Below, one piece after another: positions 54,797 through 63,404 of a stretch of 64,000 nucleotides of DNA. Position 1 is the stretch's first letter. Each line of letters opens with the position of its first letter. Origin of the DNA: UA16 sp002292325 (lineage in GTDB: Bacteria; Bacteroidota; Bacteroidia; Flavobacteriales_D; Sanyastnellaceae); assembly GCA_943788645.1 (NCBI GenBank), contig CALSRC010000001.1, positions 62,001-126,000 of the forward strand. Reading direction: 5' to 3'. The translations under genes were made by a program, and so were the position numbers. The notes under the pieces were generated by a model that was not told the origin of the DNA, did not search any database, and saw only the letters and a list, made by a program, of their open reading frames with translations.

Positions 54797-56029
54797 TCAG
54801 GCACGCAGCATGTTAACCGCACGTTCCGTCGCCGCAACAAACGTGTCGACTTCTTGCAGCGTATTGTAAGCTCCAAATGAAGCTCGAACCGTACCAGGTA
54901 CATCGAACCGTTCCATGAGTGGCTGGGTGCAATGGTGTCCTGTTCTGACAGCCACTCCTTGCGAATCAAGCAACGTGCCGATGTCATATGGATGGATGCC
55001 TTCCACCACAAAACTCACCACTCCTGCTGATTCCTTTGCTGTTCCTATGAAACGCATACCATCGATTCTTCGCAATCCGTTGCGAGCCTGCGCGGCCAAT
55101 ACCGTTTCGTGATCCATCACCGATTCCACGCCCAAACCGTTGAGCCAGTTCAGGGCAACACCCAAACCGATCGCCCCACTGATGTGCGGCGTTCCCGCTT
55201 CGAATTTGTGAGGAAGACCGGCATAGGTTGTACCGTGGTGGATGCTCACGGTGTCAATCATTTCCCCTCCGCCGCGCCACGGTCGCATGGAATTCAGTAG
55301 TTCTTCACGGCCATACAGCACTCCGATTCCTGTGGGGCCGTAACATTTATGGCCTGAAAACACATAGAAATCACATCCCAATTCTTGGACGTTAACCGCC
55401 GAATGAGGAATGGCTTGGGACCCGTCAATCAAGACTTTCGCCCCCGCCTCTTGCGCCAAAGCCGTAAGTCTTTTTGCGTCATTAATGGTTCCCAGTGTAT
55501 TGGAAATATGGGTGAAAGCCACCAATTTTGGTTTTACTTTCAATTTTTCTTGAAAGTCTGTCATATCCAGGTTGCCGTCATCCAAGACGCCTACCGCTTC
55601 GACACGCGCACCTTGCTCCTCGGCAAGCATCTGCCATGGCACAATGTTCGCGTGATGCTCCATTTCCGTGATCAAAATAACATCGCCCTTGGACACATGG
55701 TCTCGTCCCCATGCTTGAGCCACGAGGTTGATGCCATCTGTTGCTCCCGCTGCCCAAATTATCTCGCACGAAGAGGCAGCTCCAATATGGCGTTGAACGA
55801 TGGTTCGGGCTTGTTCAAATGCATCCGTTGCCTGTTGAGAAAGCGCATGAACACCTCGGTGCACATTGGAATGGTAGTGCATCAAATATTCTCGCTGTGC
55901 CTCAATAACGGCAACAGGCTTCTGCGCTGAGGCCGCGTGGTCAAGGTACACAAGCGGCTTGCCGTTCACCTCGCGGGTTAAAATCGGGAATTGCGCACGC
56001 ACGTGATTCGGATCCAGCACCTTACTCAT
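54797..56029 (-). CDS. sufS: SufS cysteine desulfurase
   Basis: A 410-residue group-II cysteine desulfurase. VYLDHAASAQKP near residue 30, TEMEHHANIVPW, the PLP lysine in FSGHKCYGPTGIG and the active cysteine in RTGHHCTQPLM. It takes sulfur from cysteine and hands it to SufE for the SufBCD scaffold. It lies 9 bp after sufD in operon order and 18 bp before sufE. Confidence 0.95.
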   Translation of the reverse strand: MSKVLDPNHVRAQFPILTREVNGKPLVYLDHAASAQKPVAVIEAQREYLMHYHSNVHRGVHALSQQATDAFEQARTIVQRHIGAASSCEIIWAAGATDGINLVAQAWGRDHVSKGDVILITEMEHHANIVPWQMLAEEQGARVEAVGVLDDGNLDMTDFQEKLKVKPKLVAFTHISNTLGTINDAKRLTALAQEAGAKVLIDGSQAIPHSAVNVQELGCDFYVFSGHKCYGPTGIGVLYGREELLNSMRPWRGGGEMIDTVSIHHGTTYAGLPHKFEAGTPHISGAIGLGVALNWLNGLGVESVMDHETVLAAQARNGLRRIDGMRFIGTAKESAGVVSFVVEGIHPYDIGTLLDSQGVAVRTGHHCTQPLMERFDVPGTVRASFGAYNTLQEVDTFVAATERAVNMLRA

Positions 56030-56038
56030 GCGAAAGAA

Positions 56039-57382
56039 TTAAGATTCGTTGTCCGGATGATCGCTCCAGATTTCCCATTGATGCTTTTCGGCCAATCGGT
56101 GCTCTACCTCCAAGCGCACCTCCGGCACGGCCAACCCTTGCAACACTTCTCCGATGAATGCATGGACCAACATGGCCTTTGCCGCCTCAAGTCCAACACC
56201 GCGCGAACGCGCATAAAAGAGAGCCTCGTTATCAAATTGACCAATGGTGCATCCGTGGCTGCATTTTACATCATCCGCATAAATCTCCAATTCCGGCTTG
56301 GCGTTCATGGTCGCCTGATCACTGGCCAGAATATTGGCGTTTTGCTGGTAGGCATTCGTTTGCTGAGCATCCGGGCGGACAAAGACTTTTCCATTGAATA
56401 CACCCGTACTCTTACCGTACAAAATGCCTTTATAGTTCTCCGAACTTGTGCAATGTGCAACGCGGTGATCGACTGTCGTGTGGTTATCCACGAACTCGCC
56501 GTCCAGCGGAAGGAAAATGCCATTCAATTCCGCATGCGCGCCCTCTCCGTTGATCCGAAAGGCTAAATCATTCCGTACCCATTGACCGCGAATGGTCACG
56601 GTGTGAACATCCGCACGGCTTCCTCGGTCCTGACGTATATCTTCAAAGGCCACGTGCTTGATTTGGCCCGCTTCATCTTGGACCTTATCCAAACTCACCC
56701 GCGTATTCTCACCAATGGATGCTCGTGTCACCACATTTACTGCTCCCACAGCGTCATCTGAAGCTGTGGACCACTGCACGCATTGCACTTGAGAATTCGC
56801 TTCGATGACCAGGTCATGCCGCAAAAACGAAACACTCCCGCCACCGGTGCTGTGATGATGAATCAAAATAGGACGGTCCAGGATGGTATTCTTTTCAACG
56901 CGCAAGTACATGCCTTCGCTTGCAAATTTTCCATTGAGTGCCGCAAACCATTCCGCTTGCTCCGGTTGATGTTGGTCGATGGACTGGAGACTTTCAACTG
57001 GCGCCTGCGACAATGGCATGCAAATAACTCCTGGATGCACCGGTAAATCACTCGCTGCAGCGTCAAAACTTCCATTCACAAAAACCAATCGATACGCATC
57101 AAAACCCGGAATCGGGTTCGGTTCGCAACCTGCCTCAGCAGCCGTCATCGGCTCTGCTGATTTCACCTCATTCCACCACGAAGCAACAGGAGTGTACTTC
57201 CAACGCTCCACCCGACGGTGAGGCACAGGCAGACTCGCCAGAACTTCGTCGTATGTTGCTCGAGCAGAACCCATGATTCCATCCAACGCATCGACAAAAG
57301 CCACTCCACGCTCTTGCGTCGCAGCATGTTGAACAGACTGCGTTGCTCGGTCCATGACTTGGGGCTTCGCCAAATCCATCAT
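56039..57382 (-). CDS. sufD: SufD Fe-S cluster assembly protein
   Basis: A 447-residue protein of the SufB/SufD family: RRVERWKYTPVASWWNEV near the start, beta-helix core with the SENYKGILYGKSTGVFNGK motif and KCSHGCTIGQFDNEALFYARSRG near the C-terminal end (SufD form: CSHGCTIG). It joins SufB and SufC as the scaffold for Fe-S clusters. The start MMDLAKPQ (ATG 57382 or 57379) overlaps the sufC stop; a frame extending eight codons upstream lies within sufC. Confidence 0.94.
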   Translation of the reverse strand: MMDLAKPQVMDRATQSVQHAATQERGVAFVDALDGIMGSARATYDEVLASLPVPHRRVERWKYTPVASWWNEVKSAEPMTAAEAGCEPNPIPGFDAYRLVFVNGSFDAAASDLPVHPGVICMPLSQAPVESLQSIDQHQPEQAEWFAALNGKFASEGMYLRVEKNTILDRPILIHHHSTGGGSVSFLRHDLVIEANSQVQCVQWSTASDDAVGAVNVVTRASIGENTRVSLDKVQDEAGQIKHVAFEDIRQDRGSRADVHTVTIRGQWVRNDLAFRINGEGAHAELNGIFLPLDGEFVDNHTTVDHRVAHCTSSENYKGILYGKSTGVFNGKVFVRPDAQQTNAYQQNANILASDQATMNAKPELEIYADDVKCSHGCTIGQFDNEALFYARSRGVGLEAAKAMLVHAFIGEVLQGLAVPEVRLEVEHRLAEKHQWEIWSDHPDNES

Positions 57383-58131
57383 GCCACCGTTTCTTGTTTG
57401 ATCCAATCGTACCCTCGTTCTTCGAGCTCCAACGCCAATTCCTTGCCCCCAGAACGTACGATCCGTCCATCGACCAGTACGTGCACAAAATCCGGCACGA
57501 TGTAATCGAGCAACCTTTGATAGTGCGTGATGACGAGGAAACTCCGATCAGGAGAACGCATGGCGTTTACCCCTTCAGACACAACCCGCAAGGCATCAAT
57601 GTCCAAGCCTGAATCTGTCTCGTCCAAGATGGCCAACTTCGGCTCGAGCATCGCCATTTGGAAAATTTCATTTCGCTTCTTTTCTCCTCCTGAAAAACCC
57701 TCATTTACTGAGCGATTTCGCAAGCGACCGTCGAGTTCAACAAGCTTGGCCTTCTCCTTCACCATCTGCAAGAAGTCCTTTCCTTTGATGGGGTCCAGTC
57801 CTTCGTGCTCACGCTTGCCGTTCACGGCTGCTCGCATGAAATTGATGTTCGAAACACCTGGGATTTCAACCGGATATTGGAACGCGAGGAATAGCCCTGC
57901 CCGAGCGCGCTCGGTGGCATCCATGTCCAAAAGATCAGTTCCGTTAAAGTCCACTGTTCCCCCGTCGATGCCATAATCTTCGCGGCCGGCCAAAACCGAA
58001 GCCAGAGTCGATTTGCCTGAGCCGTTGGGGCCCATGATCGCGTGAACCTCACCGGGGTTGATGGTGAGGTTGAGGCCTTTGAGGATCTTCGATTCGTCGA
58101 TCGAAGCCTGGAGTTCGTTGATTTTCAGCAT
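57379..58131 (-). CDS. sufC: SufC ABC-type ATPase of Fe-S assembly
   Basis: A 250-residue ATPase. Walker A GPNGSGKST, Q loop in FQYPVEIPGVS, the signature GFSGGEKKRNE, Walker B LAILDETDSGLD and an H switch ITHYQR. It drives conformational change in the SufBCD scaffold. ATG 58131 overlaps the sufB stop (TAATG). Confidence 0.96.
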   Translation of the reverse strand: MLKINELQASIDESKILKGLNLTINPGEVHAIMGPNGSGKSTLASVLAGREDYGIDGGTVDFNGTDLLDMDATERARAGLFLAFQYPVEIPGVSNINFMRAAVNGKREHEGLDPIKGKDFLQMVKEKAKLVELDGRLRNRSVNEGFSGGEKKRNEIFQMAMLEPKLAILDETDSGLDIDALRVVSEGVNAMRSPDRSFLVITHYQRLLDYIVPDFVHVLVDGRIVRSGGKELALELEERGYDWIKQETVA

Positions 58132-59579
58132 TATCCTACGCTTCCTTCCAATGAGATGGATAAGAGTTTTTGTGCTTCCACGGCAAATTCCATGGGCAGT
58201 TGATTCAATACATCCTTCGCGTAACCGTTCACGATGAGGCTGATGGCCTGTTCCGCATCGATGCCACGTTGGAGGCAATAAAAGATTTGATCTTCCCCGA
58301 TTTTAGAAGTGGTCGCCTCGTGCTCAACTTGTGCTGTGGGGTTTTTGACTTCAATGTATGGGAAGGTGTGCGCTCCGCTCGTGTCGGTCATAAGCAGGGA
58401 GTCGCATTGCGAAAAATTGCGGGCATTCGCCGCCGACGGCATGATTTGGACCAAACCACGGTAGCTGTTGTGGCTGTTGCCTGCGCTGATTCCTTTTGAG
58501 ATAATGGTCGAGTGCGTGTTCTTACCCAAATGAATCATCTTCGTGCCGGTATCGGCCTGCTGGGCATTGTTTGTCACGGCCACACTGTAAAATTCCCCCA
58601 CGCTGTGATCACCTTTCAAAATGCAACTGGGGTACTTCCATGTTACGGCGCTGCCCGTCTCAACTTGGGTCCAGCTGATCTTCGAACGGCGATGGCAGAT
58701 GCCGCGCTTCGTGACAAAATTGTAAACTCCGCCTTTGCCGTTGGCATCACCGGGGTACCAATTTTGGACCGTCGAGTATTTAATTTCTGCCTCGTCCAAA
58801 GCGACCAGTTCCACCACCGCCGCATGCAGTTGATTTTCGTCACGTTGAGGAGCCGTACACCCCTCTAAATAACTCACATAACTCGATTCATCCGCTACGA
58901 CCAACGTGCGCTCAAACTGGCCAGTTCCGGATTCATTGATGCGGAAATACGTGCTCAATTCCATCGGGCACCGCACCCCCTTGGGGATGTAACAAAATGA
59001 ACCGTCTGTGAAAACAGCTGAGTTCAAGGCACTAAAAAAGTTGTCCCGGGTCGGAACGACGCTTCCAAGATATTTGCGCACAAGCGCAGGATGTTCCTTG
59101 ACCGCCTCGCTCATGGAACAAAAAATAATCCCCAGTTCGCCGAGCTTTTCTTTGAAACTGGTGGCCACAGAAACAGAATCCATCACGAAGTCCACGGCCA
59201 CACCCGACAGCCGCTTTTGCTCCTCCATCGAAATGCCCAGCTTCTCCATGGTCCGGCGCATCTCCGGATCTACATCCTCCAACGAATTCAGTTGCTTCTT
59301 CTGTTTAGGCGCCGCATAGTAACTGATCGCTTGGTAATCCGGCTTCACATAATTGAGATGAGGCCAATCCGGCTCCTCCATGGTTTGCCAAACCGCAAAA
59401 GCTTCGAGCCTCCATTTCAAAAGCCAATCCGGCTCTTCTTTTTTGCTGGATATCAGCCGAATAATGTCCTCTGTCAGGCCCGCTGGAGCCTTGTCCGATT
59501 CAATTTCAGTCGTGAAACCAAACTCGTACGATTTGCCCGTGACTTCCTCTAAAACCTTGTCTTTCCCGTCGTATGCCAT
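58131..59579 (-). CDS. sufB: SufB Fe-S cluster scaffold
   Basis: A 482-residue protein. YLEGCTAPQRDENQLHAAVV, the core VTWKYPSCILKGDHSVGEF, and SQCDSLLMTDTSGAHTFPYI (with the conserved Cys and Glu ligands) are all typical of SufB. The C-terminus VNGYAKDVLNQLPMEFAVEA is highly conserved. First gene of the sufBCDSE block; a gap of 51 bp separates it from the sufA-type gene upstream. Confidence 0.96.
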   Translation of the reverse strand: MAYDGKDKVLEEVTGKSYEFGFTTEIESDKAPAGLTEDIIRLISSKKEEPDWLLKWRLEAFAVWQTMEEPDWPHLNYVKPDYQAISYYAAPKQKKQLNSLEDVDPEMRRTMEKLGISMEEQKRLSGVAVDFVMDSVSVATSFKEKLGELGIIFCSMSEAVKEHPALVRKYLGSVVPTRDNFFSALNSAVFTDGSFCYIPKGVRCPMELSTYFRINESGTGQFERTLVVADESSYVSYLEGCTAPQRDENQLHAAVVELVALDEAEIKYSTVQNWYPGDANGKGGVYNFVTKRGICHRRSKISWTQVETGSAVTWKYPSCILKGDHSVGEFYSVAVTNNAQQADTGTKMIHLGKNTHSTIISKGISAGNSHNSYRGLVQIMPSAANARNFSQCDSLLMTDTSGAHTFPYIEVKNPTAQVEHEATTSKIGEDQIFYCLQRGIDAEQAISLIVNGYAKDVLNQLPMEFAVEAQKLLSISLEGSVG

Positions 59580-59630
59580 TGGATCTTTTTTCGACCTGTT
59601 CCTAAAAACGCACTGTTAACCAGTCGTTCA

Positions 59631-59957
59631 TTACAATGAAAAACTCTCTCCGCAGCCACATGTTCTATTGGCATTGGGATTGTGGAACTGAAAACCCTTT
59701 CCATTAAGCCCTCCACTGAATTGCAATTCGGTTCCAACGAGGTACAGGAAACTCTTTCGGTCCACGACGATTTTCACGCCCTTGTCTTCAAACGATTGAT
59801 CCCCCTCTTTGATTTCGTGATCAAATGTCATTTCGTACATCAATCCTGAACATCCGCCACCCTTCACACCCACGCGCACAAAACTGTCCGCTGGTCGTCC
59901 TTCATCTTTCAGCAAATTGAGCACCTCATCTCGTGCGCTTTCATTGACTGTAATCAT
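59631..59957 (-). CDS. A-type Fe-S carrier protein (SufA/IscA/ErpA family)
   Basis: A 108-residue carrier. The three cysteines sit in VKGGGCSGLMYEM and at the end NRTCGCGESF. MITVNESARDEVLNLLKDEG is the usual start; an open frame reaches to 60020 but it carries no start in that part that fits the family. It carries Fe-S clusters from the Suf scaffold to apoproteins. The gene heads the suf block. Its 5' side faces ftsX, divergently, with 137 bp in between. Confidence 0.92.
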   Translation of the reverse strand: MITVNESARDEVLNLLKDEGRPADSFVRVGVKGGGCSGLMYEMTFDHEIKEGDQSFEDKGVKIVVDRKSFLYLVGTELQFSGGLNGKGFQFHNPNANRTCGCGESFSL

Positions 59958-60094
59958 CTCTGTTGCTTGATTTTGCTGTAAAGATACGCTATTTAAAATC
60001 GTTCTAAACTGCGCTGACAAGGCAAAACCATTCGAATAACAATCGTTTGCAACCGATTCGTCGTTTCATCGCATATTTGAAGGACGAATCACGC

Positions 60095-60976
60095 ATGGCC
60101 TCTCCCACTCCCTCATCCAATCGCCTAACCGGCGCCCAGGTCACCACTGCTGTCACCACGACCATCGGCATGAGCCTCACTTTGCTGTTGATTGGACTTC
60201 TGCTCGTCATGGGATTTTTGGGATACCATTGGGAACAAGAGCTGAGGCAAGAAGCACGTGTTCAGGTCTTTTTTCAACGGGATGTGGACTCCAATGCATT
60301 GGAGCAAGCGCGAGAAACCTTGCGAACAGACCCCGGTGTTGAGTCCGTTGAGTACATTGACGCTCAAACCGCGAGCCGCGAGTTGGAAGCACAGCTGGGA
60401 GAGTCGTTTGTAGATTTTCTGGGATACGTTCCTTTGTCCGACGTGATGGATCTGCGGATGCTCCCAAGCGCAAGCACCACGGAGGAACTTGCTATTGCTG
60501 TTAAGCGCATGGAGTCAATTCCCGGTGTTTCTGATGTTGTTTGGCAAGAGGCCTTGCTCGAACAAATTGAGAGCACCATTCAGCGCCTGGTTGGCCCCTT
60601 GGCGGGGCTCGCCGCTATCTTTCTGTTGGCGGCCATTGCGTTGATGAACAACACGATTCGGCTCACTGTATTTGCCCGAAGGTTTTTGATCAAAACCATG
60701 CAGCTCGTTGGGGCTCATCCACAAGCCATTCGCGCACCATTTTTGCGTCAAGGCTTTTATTATGGAATTGTTTCTGGTGCCGTGGCTTTTGCGGCTATCA
60801 ATGGAATTCTGACCCTCGTTCACTTTCAAAACACCTCAATCCTCGATCCGTTTTCACCTGTGGTTTTGATCGCTTTATTCGGTATCCTCCTCACACTAGG
60901 CGTCCTATTTGGCTTGTGCTCAACCACCATTGCGGTCAATCGCTTTTTGAAAAAACGCTTGGATACCTTGCATTAA
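60095..60976 (+). CDS. ftsX: Cell-division ABC transporter permease FtsX
   Basis: A 293-residue protein with four membrane helices: one near residue 20-45, a large extracellular domain with VQVFFQRDVDSNALEQARE and VEYIDAQTASRELEAQLGE, then three C-terminal helices (GPLAGLAAIFLLAAIALMNN, RQGFYYGIVSGAVAFAAING, LIALFGILLTLGVLFGL). It forms with FtsE the complex that activates peptidoglycan hydrolases at division. ATG 60095 gives MASPTPSSNR; the upstream TTG in frame is less likely. FtsE is not in the window. Confidence 0.9.
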   Translation: MASPTPSSNRLTGAQVTTAVTTTIGMSLTLLLIGLLLVMGFLGYHWEQELRQEARVQVFFQRDVDSNALEQARETLRTDPGVESVEYIDAQTASRELEAQLGESFVDFLGYVPLSDVMDLRMLPSASTTEELAIAVKRMESIPGVSDVVWQEALLEQIESTIQRLVGPLAGLAAIFLLAAIALMNNTIRLTVFARRFLIKTMQLVGAHPQAIRAPFLRQGFYYGIVSGAVAFAAINGILTLVHFQNTSILDPFSPVVLIALFGILLTLGVLFGLCSTTIAVNRFLKKRLDTLH

Positions 60977-60985
60977 CTTTGTTCC

Positions 60986-61219
60986 ATGAGTGCATCACAA
61001 AATTCTCCTGACGGGTTCGCCTTAAAACAAACAAATTACCAATGGATGGTAATTGGAATTGTTATTTTGATTGTCGGCTACCTCCTCATGTCCGGAGGTG
61101 CGGCTGAAGATCCGACGGAGTTCAGCGAAGAGATCTTCAGTACTCGGCGAATTACCATTGCACCCATTATCGTATTGCTGGGTTATGGAACCATCTTTTA
61201 CGCAATTCTGAAGCGCTGA
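60986..61219 (+). CDS. DUF3098 small membrane protein
   Basis: A 77-residue protein with two membrane helices (WMVIGIVILIVGYLLMSGG, ITIAPIIVLLGYGTIFYAIL) separated by a short acidic loop with DPTEFSEEIFSTRR. This is the DUF3098 profile in Bacteroidota, where it is typically found between ftsX and uppP, as here. It may assist FtsX. The stop overlaps the uppP start (TGATG). Confidence 0.88.
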   Translation: MSASQNSPDGFALKQTNYQWMVIGIVILIVGYLLMSGGAAEDPTEFSEEIFSTRRITIAPIIVLLGYGTIFYAILKR

Positions 61220-62019
61220 TGTCGCCGTGGGAAGCGATTATCCTTGGGGTTATTCAGGGATTAACGGAGTTCTTACCCGTCAGCAGCTCTGGACACTTAG
61301 AACTCGGAAAGGCCCTGTTTGGTCTGCAAGAAGTTGATTTGACATTTAGCATTTTGGTGCATGGCGCGACGGCCTGCAGCACGTTGGTTGTGTTTCGAAA
61401 GGACATCGCTCAACTTATTTCAGGGGCTTTTGATTCTGATCAAAAAGAGCGAACGACCTCTCATCGCTACATCTCATGGCTCATCCTTTCGACCCTGCCC
61501 GCGGTTGCGGTAGCCTTTACCATGCGCGACCAAATCGAATCTGTTTTCATTGAGCATCCTGAACGCGTGGGGTGGTCGTTGTGCATCACAGCCATCATTC
61601 TCTTCTTGTCTGAGCGATTATCAGCTTCTGCTCGAAACCTGTCCACTGGCAAAGTGGTTGGCATTGGAATCGCCCAAGCTTTTGCCATCATTCCAGGCAT
61701 CAGCCGATCAGGGTCGACCATTGGAACCGCAATCGCGTTGGGCATCTCACGCGAAGAAGCCGCTCGGTTTAGTTTTCTGATGGCACTCCCGGTAATTTTT
61801 GGCGCAACCGCCTTGGAAATCAAAGATTTGGTGGAAGCGGGAGGAATGGGATCAGGAAGCGTGGGCGCTACGGCTTATGCGCTGGGAACCGCGGCGGCGT
61901 TCATTAGCGGCGTGGCCGCATGCCAGTGGATGATTCGCTTGGTGCGCAACACCAACTTAAATGTTTTTGCCGTTTACTGCCTCGTTGTGGGGTTACTGGC
62001 CGTGTGGTTGATTCAATAA
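61219..62019 (+). CDS. uppP: Undecaprenyl-diphosphate phosphatase
   Basis: A 266-residue integral membrane protein. GVIQGLTEFLPVSSSGHLEL (the active-site E-FLPVSSSGH) and FAIIPGISRSGSTIGTAIAL (PGxSRSG) are both intact. The enzyme recycles the lipid carrier of peptidoglycan; overproduction gives bacitracin resistance. It overlaps the DUF3098 gene by one base. Confidence 0.95.
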   Translation: MSPWEAIILGVIQGLTEFLPVSSSGHLELGKALFGLQEVDLTFSILVHGATACSTLVVFRKDIAQLISGAFDSDQKERTTSHRYISWLILSTLPAVAVAFTMRDQIESVFIEHPERVGWSLCITAIILFLSERLSASARNLSTGKVVGIGIAQAFAIIPGISRSGSTIGTAIALGISREEAARFSFLMALPVIFGATALEIKDLVEAGGMGSGSVGATAYALGTAAAFISGVAACQWMIRLVRNTNLNVFAVYCLVVGLLAVWLIQ

Positions 62020-62029
62020 TTCTGTGAAC

Positions 62030-62572
62030 ATGACCCGTTTAATCCTTTCTCTGCTAATTGGCACCTTCCTTTGGACAGGATGCTCTTCCGTCACGTTTAC
62101 CGATCCCATGCCCCTGGGACGACGAGACCTGGATCACTTTCCTTTGAAATGGCAAGGGAATTGGACCGACGGAGACGAGCTCACCTTGGAGATTTTTCCT
62201 CACAAGGTCTTCTTCGAAAGCACCGAGGAAACTATCCAGCTCGGGGAAAACGCAAAGTTGCGGCGATTTCACGGCTACTTGATCCTCAATCAAAGCCAAG
62301 ACGAGGACTCCCAGTGGTCCGTGATTTTAGGACGACGATGGAAGGACGAAATCCACCTATGGAAATTCAATCAGGATGATGCAGATGCGGTTGCAGTTTG
62401 GAACGAAATCCTGACTGCAGAGGCCATCGAGCAAGTTGGTGTATTGGAAAAACAAACCTATGTGCTCTCACCTGAAAACAACGCGGCCTTTCGGAAACTT
62501 TTGACCCAAGGAGGCATCACAGACGGGGGCACACTGCAAAGGGTGCTTACACCGGTTTTACCATCGCATTAG
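62030..62572 (+). CDS. Lipoprotein, 180 aa, unknown
   Basis: MTRLILSLLIGTFLWTGCSS is a lipoprotein signal (Cys18). The mature domain is acidic, with alternating strands, and a LILNQSQDED-SQWSVILGRRW stretch. No family recognised. ATG 62030 is favoured over GTG 62024. Its 3' end overlaps the convergent superoxide dismutase gene by 26 bp. Confidence 0.7.
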   Translation: MTRLILSLLIGTFLWTGCSSVTFTDPMPLGRRDLDHFPLKWQGNWTDGDELTLEIFPHKVFFESTEETIQLGENAKLRRFHGYLILNQSQDEDSQWSVILGRRWKDEIHLWKFNQDDADAVAVWNEILTAEAIEQVGVLEKQTYVLSPENNAAFRKLLTQGGITDGGTLQRVLTPVLPSH

Positions 62573-63305
62573 CAGCTACAACGTCCCAATTGACCAGCGA
62601 CATAAACGCCGAGATGTAATCCTTTCGACGGTTTTGGTAATTCAAATAATAGGCGTGTTCCCAAACGTCCATTCCCAATAACGGGGTCCCGGGACGATCA
62701 ACAATTTGCGACATCAGTGGATTGTCTTGGTTTGGCGTGCTGGTGACTTCCAGTTGACCTTCGCCATTCCGAATGAGCCAAGCCCATCCGCTTCCAAATC
62801 GCTTCGCACCGGCCGTTGCGAAAGCCTCGTTGAACGCTTCCACAGAACCAAATGAAGATTCAATTTCTTCACGCAATTCACCTTCCGGTGCTGGAGCGCC
62901 CCCAGGAGTCAGGGTTCTCCAGTACAACGTATGGTTGTAATGGCCTCCCCCATTATTTCGCAGCGCCTTTTGATCCGTTTGGATTGTTCCCAACAAGTCC
63001 ACGAGCTTCATTCCATCGTACACCCCGTTGCTCGCGACAATTGCTTTGTTGAGCTTATTGACGTAACCAGCATGATGTTTTCCAAAGTGGATCTCCATGG
63101 TTTCCGCATCAATCTGCGGTGCCAAGGCATCAAATCCATACCCCAAAGCTTCCTGTTCAAACAAAAAAGGACGTGGCTTCATGCCTTTCACTGATGCATT
63201 GCCTTCGCGTGTGCGAGAATCGCCTGATCCGCATCCCATAAACGGCGCAATCAACATGCCCGCACCCGCTGTGCCAGCTAATTTGAGGAAGGTTCTTTTC
63301 TTCAT
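62547..63305 (-). CDS. Fe/Mn superoxide dismutase with an exported N-terminus
   Basis: A 252-residue protein. All metal ligands are visible: His in EIHFGKHHAGYVNKL, His in GGGHYNHTLYW, and Asp/His in LGMDVWEHAYYLNYQNRR. The N-terminus KKRTFLKLAGTAGAGMLIAPFMGCG looks like a Tat-like (single Arg) or lipoprotein leader, unusual because most SODs are cytoplasmic. ATG 63305 gives MKKRTFLK; a 25-codon upstream extension looks random. It would protect the envelope against superoxide. Confidence 0.9.
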   Translation of the reverse strand: MKKRTFLKLAGTAGAGMLIAPFMGCGSGDSRTREGNASVKGMKPRPFLFEQEALGYGFDALAPQIDAETMEIHFGKHHAGYVNKLNKAIVASNGVYDGMKLVDLLGTIQTDQKALRNNGGGHYNHTLYWRTLTPGGAPAPEGELREEIESSFGSVEAFNEAFATAGAKRFGSGWAWLIRNGEGQLEVTSTPNQDNPLMSQIVDRPGTPLLGMDVWEHAYYLNYQNRRKDYISAFMSLVNWDVVAANAMVKPV

Positions 63306-63404
63306 GCCACAAAGATGCGTCTTCCACTTCAAACTGTGTACATTCAGCACAATGCTTGTGCACGTTGGACCGTTCAACACTGTAGTTTCGAATGAAGAAT
63401 TAGA

